Shown here piece after piece: positions 1-7,533 of a stretch of DNA of 64,000 nt. The notes under the pieces were generated by a model. The model was given only the letters and a program-made list of their open reading frames with translations, did no database searches and was not told the DNA's origin. The DNA is from Bacteroides salyersiae WAL 10018 = DSM 18765 = JCM 12988 (GTDB lineage Bacteria; Bacteroidota; Bacteroidia; Bacteroidales; Bacteroidaceae), in NCBI RefSeq assembly GCF_000381365.1, contig NZ_KB905467.1, positions 1,115,278 through 1,179,277 of the forward strand, given 5' to 3'. The position numbers were made by a program, and so were the translations under genes. Position 1 is the first letter of the stretch; each line of letters opens with the position of its first letter.

Positions 1-118
1 TACAAAGCTAACTTAGCTCCCTCTCCCACGGAGAGGGTTGGGGAGAGGCTTTTGTTTATTGATTAGTTACAAAGCTAACTTAGCTCCCTCTCCTACGGAG
101 AGGGTTGGGGAGAGGCTT
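1..118. repeat. Two tandem copies of a 51-bp G/C-rich palindromic unit
   Basis: Copies at 1-51 and 68-118 differ at one base (C27 versus T94) and are 67 bp apart. Each holds an 8-bp perfect inverted repeat, CCCTCTCC and GGAGAGGG around a 3-nt loop, followed by TTGGGGAGAGG. The second copy runs into the end of the FetB-like gene and supplies its last twelve codons and stop. It may extend beyond the left window edge. It looks like a dispersed palindromic unit that could also act as a terminator hairpin; that role is inference. Confidence 0.85.
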
Positions 119-910
119 CTCCTTTTTTTCTACCATAACCTGTAACAGCCTGCCATATGCATCGAATGATTTACGCGATGCAAGTGAGATGGTGATCATC
201 AGTGATAGCATGGAAGCGGTGAATGTAATCACCATAATCATCATTTGATATTTGATGGCCACATTCGGGCTACTGCCTCCCAATATCTGTCCGATCATTG
301 TGCCCGGTAATGCCACCAATCCCATTACGGCGATATTGGCTATCAGAGGGCTGAAAGCTTTTATGATCGCCTGCCGGATGAAAGGAGCTTGTGCTTCCTG
401 ACGTGTCGCTCCGTTGCCGAGCAGATAGCAATAGAGTTGCTCTTCCCGTTTCAGACCGCTGTAATAGGTGTTCAAGGCGATGACATTGCTCGAAAGCATG
501 TTTCCCATCAGAATGCCGAAAATAGGAATGAAGTATTGGGCGCTGAATACATTGTCCAGTTGAAGTACTATACCGATAAAGTACATTCCTACCAGAACCA
601 CACTACATAGAAAGCCCACACTGATGGGAATCAACAGTATTTTCCGTTTTAATCCGGTACGCGAAAGGGCCGTTTGTCCGGCTACGAATATCATAATGAT
701 TACCCACAGAAAGTTTATCCACGGGTTATTCCACAGGAATAAGTATTTCAGATACATCCCGATCAGGAAAAGCTGTACGATCATGCGTGCCGTGCCGATA
801 AGGGTGGCTTTTAACAGACCGGTTTTGAATTTCCACAAATAAAACACCGGTATGATCAGCAGAAGCAAGCCGGTAAGCAGGCTAAGGTAAGATATATCTA
901 TTGTTCCCAT
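80..910 (-). CDS. FetB/UPF0014-family ABC exporter permease
   Basis: Inner-membrane permease of the FetB (YbbM, UPF0014) family, which pairs with FetA; in E. coli the pair exports iron and protects against oxidative stress. The 276-residue protein is almost all hydrophobic, with about seven membrane segments beginning near residue 8, and family-typical stretches such as GTARMIVQLFLIG (about 39-51) and ALPGTMIGQILGG (about 200-212). It lies 76 bp downstream of its ATPase gene on the same strand, so they probably form one operon. The last twelve residues (KPLPNPLRRRGS) and the stop are encoded by the 51-bp repeat, so the native tail seems to have been replaced or extended by repeat DNA. Substrate here is inferred. 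Confidence 0.9.
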   Translation of the reverse strand: MGTIDISYLSLLTGLLLLIIPVFYLWKFKTGLLKATLIGTARMIVQLFLIGMYLKYLFLWNNPWINFLWVIIMIFVAGQTALSRTGLKRKILLIPISVGFLCSVVLVGMYFIGIVLQLDNVFSAQYFIPIFGILMGNMLSSNVIALNTYYSGLKREEQLYCYLLGNGATRQEAQAPFIRQAIIKAFSPLIANIAVMGLVALPGTMIGQILGGSSPNVAIKYQMMIMVITFTASMLSLMITISLASRKSFDAYGRLLQVMVEKKEKPLPNPLRRRGS

Positions 911-986
911 GAAAATATTTACGATTGAACGGTTGACGGTTAGACGATTGAGATTACATCCCTTTAATAATTGTGATTATCTGATT

Positions 987-1607
987 TTATAATGTGATTA
1001 TCTGATTACAGCCGTGGGCGAAGGCTTTGCTATGGGATACGGCTAAAACAGCAGCTCCTTGTTCGGCTTGTCTGCATAAAAAAGCCAATACTTTATCTGC
1101 AGATTCGGAATCGAGCGCCGAGGTGGGTTCGTCTACTATAATCAGCGGCTTTTTTAATAGGGCGGCCACGGCTATCATAATGCGTTGCCGTTGCCCGCCG
1201 GATACTTCCCCTACCCGCTTGTTATACAGTTCTTCATCCAATCCCAATTCTGCAAAGCAGTCGAACAGCATTTTCTTCGAGAAAGGATTGTTTTTGTTAG
1301 CTTTCAGTTCAAACGGAAGCCGCACCATCTCCTTTACCCATTCAACGGGCAGTGCCAGTTCTTGGGGAATCCAGGCTGTCTGGCGGCGAATGATGTCAAT
1401 GGTACTCTTATTTAATTCCAAATCGCCTACGGTGATTGTTCCTTCACGTAACGGTACAAATCCCATAATGGCGTTAAGAAGCGATGTTTTTCCCTTACCC
1501 GACTCTCCCGCAATGCAAGCCGTCTCGCCTCTGCGTACTTGCATGCAAAAGCCGGAAAAAAGCACGTCTTCTCCGAAAGCAATACATGCGTTATTTATTT
1601 GTAGCAT
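987..1607 (-). CDS. FetA-like ABC transporter ATPase
   Basis: ATP-binding subunit partnering the FetB-like permease just downstream. The 206-residue protein is a single nucleotide-binding domain: Walker A GESGKGKTS at 34-42, a Q-loop near residue 75, signature VSGGQRQR near 135, Walker B with LIIVDEPTSALD near 155-166, and the switch histidine in AVSHSK near 190. The short length matches FetA/YbbL. The likely substrate (iron or another metal) is from family knowledge only. Confidence 0.9.
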   Translation of the reverse strand: MLQINNACIAFGEDVLFSGFCMQVRRGETACIAGESGKGKTSLLNAIMGFVPLREGTITVGDLELNKSTIDIIRRQTAWIPQELALPVEWVKEMVRLPFELKANKNNPFSKKMLFDCFAELGLDEELYNKRVGEVSGGQRQRIMIAVAALLKKPLIIVDEPTSALDSESADKVLAFLCRQAEQGAAVLAVSHSKAFAHGCNQIITL

Positions 1608-1634
1608 TTATGTCTTAATAATCAGTCTTTTCGG

Positions 1635-1642
1635 CAAAGGTA
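1635..1642 (-). promoter_or_regulatory. -7 box for fetAB-like operon
   Basis: On the minus strand this reads TACCTTTG, a match to the Bacteroides -7 consensus TAnnTTTG, about 28 nt before the ATPase start. No clear TTTG -33 element was seen. Confidence 0.5.
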
Positions 1643-1848
1643 GGAAAAATATGGCGCTTCTTTATACTTTATTTGTGAATCTTCACGAAGAATTTATCAG
1701 AAAGACGGAGAAAAAATGTTAGCCATACGGGGCACATTTGTGCAAATACGGTAAGTAATTATCGATAAACAGTTAAATAAGATTAATCGGTATGGGGTGT
1801 TTCTACTATTCATATGTATTACTACCATAACAATTAAATCTTTTTATT

Positions 1849-2319
1849 ATGAAACACATTTGCATACCTCTATTAGGTATTTTAGGTTGCCTGTATGCTT
1901 CTTCGGTCTATGCACAACAGCTTGTTGCACCTGCCGGGAGGGAGTCTCCTGCGGCGTCTTGGGTTATAGGGGAAGTTGTCGGAGGTTATTATCAAACAGA
2001 TGACTGTATGATCGTTCAGGGAATCTTGTCTTATATCGATCTAAGCTCGTCTGTGGGGTTGGAGACTGATGAGTGGCAGGAGAAAACCGTGATATGGCCT
2101 TCTCCGGTCGGCGATTATTTGAATATCTCCATCCCTCCGTCTGCTTCTATGGCTTCTATCAGTATCTATTCACTCAATGGAGTATTGGCAAGACAGTTCA
2201 ATATACTGAAGTCTCCTTCTACGTATAATGTATCTTCTTTAACTTCCGGTATTTACAGTGTAAAATTAACCGATATCAACGGTAAAACAGTAGTAATAAA
2301 AAAAATCATAAAACTATGA
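1849..2319 (+). CDS. Small secreted protein with T9SS-type C-terminal sorting domain
   Basis: A 156-residue protein with an N-terminal signal peptide ending near SVYAQ (about residue 23), a short unknown middle and a C-terminal beta-sandwich of the type A sorting-domain form. The hallmarks are WPSPVGDYLNI near residue 82, ISIYSLNGVLAR, then GIYSVKL and a lysine-rich end. In T9SS bacteria this tail directs export and surface attachment; many gut Bacteroides lack a full T9SS, so its job here is uncertain. The stop overlaps the start of the next gene (ATGA), so the two are translationally coupled. The 67-residue ORF in another frame at 1797 is a shadow. Confidence 0.75.
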   Translation: MKHICIPLLGILGCLYASSVYAQQLVAPAGRESPAASWVIGEVVGGYYQTDDCMIVQGILSYIDLSSSVGLETDEWQEKTVIWPSPVGDYLNISIPPSASMASISIYSLNGVLARQFNILKSPSTYNVSSLTSGIYSVKLTDINGKTVVIKKIIKL

Positions 2320-4091
2320 AACACATTTTCTTATTGATCAGCTTTTTCATCAGCCTGAATATGTTTGCAATCGATCCTCAGAAAGGATTTAATTATCAAG
2401 CCGTTTTGCGGGACGCTTCAGGGATGGTTATAAAAGAACAGAGCGTGACGTTACAGGTTACAATTATGTCGGACAATCAGGTGGCATATAAGGAAACCCA
2501 CCAGCTCACTACATCGGCCACGGGATATATAAATATGGTTATTGGTAACGGAAGCCGTGTTTTCGGTACATTTGAAAAGATCGACTGGAGCGCTCAAAAC
2601 CAATCGATTAAGATCAAACTCGATAGAGGGAACGGCTACGAAGAGGTCAGTGCCACGGAATTGGGCAGCGTGCCTTATGCAAAATATGCGGAATATGCTT
2701 TGAACAGCAATTCCGAGGATTTTCAGAAGTCGATCGGTGCGTTGAAAAAGACGAATGACAGTCTGGTAAACTGCATCATCGATCTTAAGAAACAATTAGA
2801 AGCAAACGAAACGTCTCTAAGTGATTTGCAGGATGCTACTGCCTCATTTTCGGAGTATCAGGAACTGAAAGATAAAAAATACACTTCTATTCTTCCTCCG
2901 GAAGGTTTGGGACAGGTTAATATCGACGTGAATCTGAATAACGTGACAAAAGATTATCCCGTTACTGCCAAGCTGACTTATAATGGTGGCAACGGTTACG
3001 GTTTTAAGTCGGAAATAGAGATAACCTATCAGGGTTCTTCTTCGATGTCATATCCTAAAAAGAATTTCTCTATCGATCTCGACCGAAAAATAAAATTTGG
3101 AGACTGGATACCGATGGATTCTTATCATTTAAAGGCCAATTATATAGATGCTACGCAGGCAAGAAACGTTTGTATGGGGCGTGTTGTAGACGATGTTGCC
3201 TATACACTGCCGTTTGAGAAGCAACGTCCGTGGCGTTCGGGTTGGGGAGATAATGTAAAAGGTAATATACTGGATAACGGAGCTAAAGGACATATTGACG
3301 GGTTTCCCATAGAGCTGTATATTAACGATGAGTATTATGGTCTTTATACCTGGAATTTGAAGGTACATCGTGATAATTACTGTATGACAAAGTCGAATTA
3401 CAATCATATTTTGCTGAAAGCGGAAGAGCATAACAATTTCTATGCATTTGTATCAAGTAACTGGGAGATGAAGAATCCTAAAATCGACGGAGTCAGTGGA
3501 GCCGGTGATATTCCGGCAGATATCGTAAAAAAGATTTCCCGCCCGTTGGATTGGTTCAATTCAGTGAAAAATAATGCGAGTGCTTTCAAAAGCGGATTCA
3601 ACAATTATTTCAATAAAGATGCAATGATGGATTATTATATTATTCTGGAGGCATTTTATGCCGACGATGATGTCGATAAAAATCTATCGATGTGCACGTG
3701 GGATGGAAGTATCTGGTATTTCCAGTGGTATGATATGGATACGATATTGGGATTGTATTGGAACGGGAGTAAGCTGTTGTCCAGTTCGGGAAGCGTACTG
3801 AACTCTCCCGAGCCCGGCGAGAGCGGCAAACGCTTTTGGAATATGTTTTATGCGGCTTTCCAACCGGAAATTGTTGCACGTTGGAATTATCTTAAGACGA
3901 ATGCGTTGAGCTACAATAATGTAATCGGACGTTTCTCGGATTTTATGTCGCAAATATCACAGGAAGCCTACGAGAAAGACTTTAAGAGATGGCCGGCAAT
4001 ACCGTCTAACAGCAGTTGCTACACCTCTTTGGCACAAATCAGTAAATGGTATCAGGAGCGTTTGGTGTGGATGGATAGTTATTTTAAATAA
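2316..4091 (+). CDS. Secreted CotH-kinase-family protein
   Basis: A 591-residue secreted protein. Residues 1-18 form a signal peptide. Next is GFNYQAVLRDASG (about 24-36), the N-terminal beta-domain motif common in Bacteroidetes surface proteins and fibre-like modules. A short polar/coiled segment (about 130-180) leads into a CotH kinase domain (about 195-560), with YQGSSSMSYPKKNF near 230, HIDGFPIELYINDEYYGLY near 325 and the metal-binding stretch QWYDMDTILG near 475. CotH kinases are atypical protein kinases, known from spore coat and host-interaction proteins. The substrate is unknown; its coupled small neighbour is the natural candidate. A strong hairpin terminator follows. Confidence 0.85.
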   Translation: MKHIFLLISFFISLNMFAIDPQKGFNYQAVLRDASGMVIKEQSVTLQVTIMSDNQVAYKETHQLTTSATGYINMVIGNGSRVFGTFEKIDWSAQNQSIKIKLDRGNGYEEVSATELGSVPYAKYAEYALNSNSEDFQKSIGALKKTNDSLVNCIIDLKKQLEANETSLSDLQDATASFSEYQELKDKKYTSILPPEGLGQVNIDVNLNNVTKDYPVTAKLTYNGGNGYGFKSEIEITYQGSSSMSYPKKNFSIDLDRKIKFGDWIPMDSYHLKANYIDATQARNVCMGRVVDDVAYTLPFEKQRPWRSGWGDNVKGNILDNGAKGHIDGFPIELYINDEYYGLYTWNLKVHRDNYCMTKSNYNHILLKAEEHNNFYAFVSSNWEMKNPKIDGVSGAGDIPADIVKKISRPLDWFNSVKNNASAFKSGFNNYFNKDAMMDYYIILEAFYADDDVDKNLSMCTWDGSIWYFQWYDMDTILGLYWNGSKLLSSSGSVLNSPEPGESGKRFWNMFYAAFQPEIVARWNYLKTNALSYNNVIGRFSDFMSQISQEAYEKDFKRWPAIPSNSSCYTSLAQISKWYQERLVWMDSYFK

Positions 4092-4120
4092 CCCCTACCG
4101 TCTGCGTATATACTGATAAA

Positions 4121-4186
4121 AAGCGTAGATTTACACAAATGATCGCAAATGTGATTTTGCTCTTTGTGTAAATCTGCGTTTTTTTA
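4121..4186 (+). terminator. Intrinsic terminator after the CotH gene
   Basis: Inverted repeat of about 16 bp: CGTAGATTTACACAAA around 4124-4139 pairs with TTTGTGTAAATCTGCG at 4163-4178 (one mismatch), with an inner GCAAA/TTTGC stem, followed by seven T residues. The rest of the 322-bp gap to the next gene (4187-4380) shows no gene. Confidence 0.85.
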
Positions 4187-4380
4187 TGTTTTCATTTAAT
4201 TCTGATTCGTCATAAGAATTATGCTGTATAGCTTCTTCTTAATCACACGAGACAAAAGTTATGTCGAACTCAGGTTAATTTATCTTGGATTGGCTATACT
4301 CTTTGCATTATAAGCAAACAGTAAAGGGGATTCTCTGTTAGATAAAGAATTAATTCTTTTTTCCGTTACATTTTTATCTT

Positions 4381-4388
4381 TATCTTTG
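4381..4388 (+). promoter_or_regulatory. -7 box that fixes the start of the DUF2148 gene
   Basis: TATCTTTG is a perfect TAnnTTTG box. Transcription would begin near 4395, so the in-frame GTG at 4393 cannot be the start and ATG 4414 is favoured. Confidence 0.65.
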
Positions 4389-4413
4389 CTTAGTGAATTT
4401 TAAAAAAGAGATT

Positions 4414-4944
4414 ATGATACAGAACGAACGAGATATTCGTCATGAACATGTGCTTGATGTGGCACGTCAGATGATGACAGCAGCCCGTACGGCTCCGAAA
4501 GGAAAGGGAGTGGATATAATAGAAGTTGCTTTGGTTACAGGGGATGATGTAAAAGTACTTTCCGATAAGATGGTTGCAATGGTAGAAGAACATGGTATGA
4601 AATTTTTTCTTCGGGATGCCGATAACATATTGAGTGCAGAGGGCATTGTGCTGATAGGTACGCATGAACAGGCTCAGGGTTTGAACTGCGGACATTGCGG
4701 ATATGCCACTTGTGCCGGTCGTGCAGAAGGAGTGCCTTGTGCTATCAACAGTGTCGATGTCGGCATTGCTATCGGTTCTGCCTGTGCCACAGCAGCCGAT
4801 ATGCGTGTAGATACACGTGTGATGTTCTCTGCGGGATTGGCGGCACAACGGCTTGACTGGTTGAAAGGCTGTAAACAGGTGTATGCCATACCTGTCAGTG
4901 CTTCTTCCAAGAATCCGTTCTTTGACCGTAAGCCCAAACAATAG
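4414..4944 (+). CDS. DUF2148 ferredoxin-like iron-sulfur protein
   Basis: A 176-residue cytoplasmic protein of the DUF2148 family. Its centre carries NCGHCGYATC followed by GVPC (about residues 90-108), a cysteine cluster fit for a 4Fe-4S centre; further cysteines lie in GSACATAADMR and LKGC. The biochemical role is not known. An upstream GTG at 4393 would add seven residues, but it overlaps the predicted transcription start, so ATG 4414, preceded by an A/G-rich stretch (AAAAAAGAG), was chosen. It sits 32 bp before agmatine deiminase and may be cotranscribed with it, though no functional link is evident. Confidence 0.85.
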   Translation: MIQNERDIRHEHVLDVARQMMTAARTAPKGKGVDIIEVALVTGDDVKVLSDKMVAMVEEHGMKFFLRDADNILSAEGIVLIGTHEQAQGLNCGHCGYATCAGRAEGVPCAINSVDVGIAIGSACATAADMRVDTRVMFSAGLAAQRLDWLKGCKQVYAIPVSASSKNPFFDRKPKQ

Positions 4945-4976
4945 ATTTCATAAATTAAAAAAAATAAATCAGGCAG

Positions 4977-6092
4977 ATGGGAATTTTAGTAGGACTTCCC
5001 CGTACAGGAGGTTCGGAGAAAGATTTACAATTGAATTTTGGCAAGGTAGCTGATCAGCAGATGGAGGTGCGGAAGCCTTTTCTTCCTGCTGAGTGGTATC
5101 CTCAAAGCGGAGTACAATTAACTTGGCCTCATGCAGAGACGGATTGGGCATATATGTTGGAGGAAGTGCAGAAGTGTTTTATCGATATAGCCCGGGAGAT
5201 AGCGGAAAGAGAGTTGTTATTGATTGTCACCCCTGAACCGGAAGAGGTGAAAAAGCAGATTGCCGCTATTGTGAATATGGAGAATGTCCGTTTTCTGGAA
5301 TGCGGAACGAATGATACATGGGCGCGTGATCACGGAGCCATTACCATGATGGATGCAGACGGGCCTTCCCTACTCGATTTCACTTTTAACGGATGGGGAT
5401 TGAAGTTTGCTTCCCATCTTGATAATCAGATTACTCGTCATGCTGTTGAAAATGGAATTCTGAAAGGGCGTTATGTCAATCGTCTCGGTTTTGTGCTCGA
5501 AGGGGGATCTATCGAGAGTGACGGTATGGGAACTTTGCTTACTACCTCCGAATGCCTGTTGTCTCCCAACCGTAACGGACAAAAAAATAAAGTGGAAATT
5601 GAAGAGTATCTGAAAAGTGTTTTTCAAGTTCGGCAAATATTATGGTTGGATGACGGATATCTGGCCGGTGACGATACGGATAGCCATATCGATACATTGG
5701 CACGGTTTTGCCCCGCCGATACCATTGTCTATGTGCAATGTGAAGATGAAACGGATGAGCATTATGAAGCTTTGCAGGCTATGGAAGAGCAGCTTCATTC
5801 ATTTCGTACATTGAACGGTGAACCTTATCGTCTGTTAGCTTTGCCAATGGCCGATAAAATAGTGGAAGAGGGAGAACGGTTACCTGCCACATATGCTAAT
5901 TTCTTGATACTGAATGGGACTATCCTCTATCCTACTTATAATCAACCGGAGAATGACAGGCGTGCTTGTGAGGTTTTGCAGGAGGTTTTTCCCGGATATC
6001 AGATGGTAGGCATCGACTGTCGCCCTTTGATTAAGCAACACGGTTCCTTGCATTGCGTCACCATGCAATACCCCCTCGGCGTCCTAAAATAG
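4977..6092 (+). CDS. aguA: Agmatine deiminase
   Basis: Hydrolyses agmatine to N-carbamoylputrescine and ammonia in the arginine-derived putrescine route. The 371-residue protein belongs to the peptidyl-arginine-deiminase fold: NDTWARDHG at 112-120, an acidic/His active-site stretch DDTDSHIDT near residue 240, and the catalytic cysteine C360 in GSLHCVTMQ. ATG 4977 gives an N-terminal stretch that is unusual for the family; ATG 5061 (Met29, MEVRKPFLPAEW) would give 343 residues and is a plausible alternative. The next gene encodes the following pathway step, which strongly supports agmatine as substrate over protein arginine. Confidence 0.93.
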   Translation: MGILVGLPRTGGSEKDLQLNFGKVADQQMEVRKPFLPAEWYPQSGVQLTWPHAETDWAYMLEEVQKCFIDIAREIAERELLLIVTPEPEEVKKQIAAIVNMENVRFLECGTNDTWARDHGAITMMDADGPSLLDFTFNGWGLKFASHLDNQITRHAVENGILKGRYVNRLGFVLEGGSIESDGMGTLLTTSECLLSPNRNGQKNKVEIEEYLKSVFQVRQILWLDDGYLAGDDTDSHIDTLARFCPADTIVYVQCEDETDEHYEALQAMEEQLHSFRTLNGEPYRLLALPMADKIVEEGERLPATYANFLILNGTILYPTYNQPENDRRACEVLQEVFPGYQMVGIDCRPLIKQHGSLHCVTMQYPLGVLK

Positions 6093-6099
6093 TAACTTC

Positions 6100-6155
6100 A
6101 ATCGTAAATCGTAAATTGTCCAATCGTAAATAGCTTTGATTGTTCAATCGTAAAT
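6100..6155 (+). repeat. Three copies of AATCGTAAAT, dispersed intergenic motif
   Basis: AATCGTAAAT occurs at 6100-6109, 6122-6131 and 6146-6155, roughly 22-24 bp apart, between aguA and aguB. The same motif recurs at 47177-47208, and its complement in altered form at 917-955 and 9299-9335. Confidence 0.6.
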
Positions 6156-6167
6156 ATATTGATATAG

Positions 6168-7052
6168 ATGAGAAAGATACAAGTCGGTTTGATTCAGCAA
6201 GCCAATACTTCGGACATCAGAACGAATCTGATGAATTTAGCTAAGAGCATAGAAGCGTGTGCTGCACGTGGTGCACAGCTGATTGTGTTGCAAGAGTTGC
6301 ACAACTCCCTTTATTTTTGCCAAACGGAAAATACCCTTGTTTTTGATTTAGCGGAATCTATTCCCGGCCCTTCTACCGGATTTTATTCGGAGTTGGCTGC
6401 CGCTAACGGGGTCGTTTTGGTAACTTCTTTATTTGAAAAACGTGCTCCGGGATTGTATCATAATACGGCGGTCGTTTTCGACAGTGATGGCAGTATAGCC
6501 GGAAAATACCGGAAGATGCATATCCCCGATGATCCGGCCTATTATGAGAAGTTTTATTTTACTCCCGGAGATATCGGCTTCGAACCTGTCCAAACCTCTT
6601 TGGGTAAACTTGGCGTGCTTGTATGCTGGGACCAGTGGTATCCGGAAGCAGCCCGACTCATGGCCTTGAAAGGAGCGGAATTGCTGATTTATCCTACCGC
6701 CATCGGTTGGGAAAGTTCGGACGCCGATGATGAGAAGATCCGCCAGCTCAATGCATGGATTATCTCTCAACGTGCTCATGCCGTAGCAAACGGCATTCCG
6801 GTTATTTCTGTTAACCGTGTGGGGCATGAACCTGATCCTTCGATGCGTACGGATGGAATCCTTTTTTGGGGAAACAGCTTTGTTGCCGGTCCTCAAGGAG
6901 AATTGCTGGCGCAAGCTTCCAATGACCGTACAGAGAATATAGTTGTAGAAGTTGATATGGAGCGTTCGGAAAATGTGCGCCGTTGGTGGCCGTTCTTGCG
7001 CGACAGAAGAATAGACGAATATGGCGGACTGACAAAACGGTTCCTGGACTGA
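6168..7052 (+). CDS. aguB: N-carbamoylputrescine amidase
   Basis: Carbon-nitrogen hydrolase that splits N-carbamoylputrescine into putrescine, CO2 and ammonia, directly after AguA in the pathway. The 294-residue length is normal. The nitrilase catalytic triad is visible: Glu43 in LQELHNS, a lysine in YRKMHIPDD (near 119), and the cysteine in VCWDQWYPEAARL (near 155). NAMW-type ends such as RTDGILFWGNSF and the C-terminal RRWWPFLRDRR fit AguB proteins. It lies 75 bp after aguA, separated by the AATCGTAAAT repeats, likely in one operon. Confidence 0.95.
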   Translation: MRKIQVGLIQQANTSDIRTNLMNLAKSIEACAARGAQLIVLQELHNSLYFCQTENTLVFDLAESIPGPSTGFYSELAAANGVVLVTSLFEKRAPGLYHNTAVVFDSDGSIAGKYRKMHIPDDPAYYEKFYFTPGDIGFEPVQTSLGKLGVLVCWDQWYPEAARLMALKGAELLIYPTAIGWESSDADDEKIRQLNAWIISQRAHAVANGIPVISVNRVGHEPDPSMRTDGILFWGNSFVAGPQGELLAQASNDRTENIVVEVDMERSENVRRWWPFLRDRRIDEYGGLTKRFLD

Positions 7053-7075
7053 TCTTTCGTTTCACAGTATATATA

Positions 7076-7130
7076 CACAGAGGGCACAGATTTTTGGTTG
7101 CTGTACAACTAAAATTCTGTGCCCTCTGTA
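7076..7130. terminator. Hairpin between convergent aguB and gtrA-like genes
   Basis: CACAGAGGGCACAGA (7076-7090) faces TCTGTGCCCTCTGT (7116-7129) with flanking A/T. It lies between two converging transcripts and probably ends both, though no long T-run follows. Confidence 0.6.
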
Positions 7131-7149
7131 TATTCTCTGTAGTGAATGA

Positions 7150-7533
7150 CTATCGAAAAGTAATTTTTTTGTTTGTTATAAAATTGACTGTTCCATAGAT
7201 AAATAAACCTAAGAATTGGGCTAAGTACTCATTTACATCCCCTGCTTCTACCAATGAAATAAGAAATAGGAACTGCGCACTATATGCTATACCGAAAGCC
7301 ATACCAAAGAACAGCATCTGTTTCCAAAGGCTGTTCTTTCTGCTTTCGGTAGGAAATATCCAATATTTGCACCAAATAAAATTGTGTATTTGGGCTATAA
7401 TATACGCAGTGATATTGGCAGGAATGTAATCGTACGACAACTTCTTCATCATCAGCCAAATGATGAATGCTGTAATCAAAGCATTGAGCGTACCTATTAC
7501 GGCAAAACGAAAGATGCGTACAGACTCTTTCAC
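7150..7533 (-). CDS. GtrA-family membrane protein
   Basis: A 127-residue protein with four membrane segments (about 8-28, 37-56, 72-92, 101-119) in the GtrA arrangement. It opens with RFAVIGTLNALITAFIIW and ends with YGTVNFITNKKITFR, both typical. GtrA proteins are thought to help move lipid-linked sugars across the membrane. The gene follows aspS without a gap on the same strand and is probably cotranscribed with it. The sugar substrate cannot be told from sequence. Confidence 0.85.
   Translation of the reverse strand: MKESVRIFRFAVIGTLNALITAFIIWLMMKKLSYDYIPANITAYIIAQIHNFIWCKYWIFPTESRKNSLWKQMLFFGMAFGIAYSAQFLFLISLVEAGDVNEYLAQFLGLFIYGTVNFITNKKITFR

Noticed and set aside
1027..1722. 231-residue plus-strand ORF opposite the ABC ATPase
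   Set aside because: Antisense shadow; the minus strand has all ABC ATPase motifs.
4393..4413. GTG start for the DUF2148 gene
   Set aside because: It falls at the expected transcription start of the -7 box at 4381; ATG 4414 fits better.
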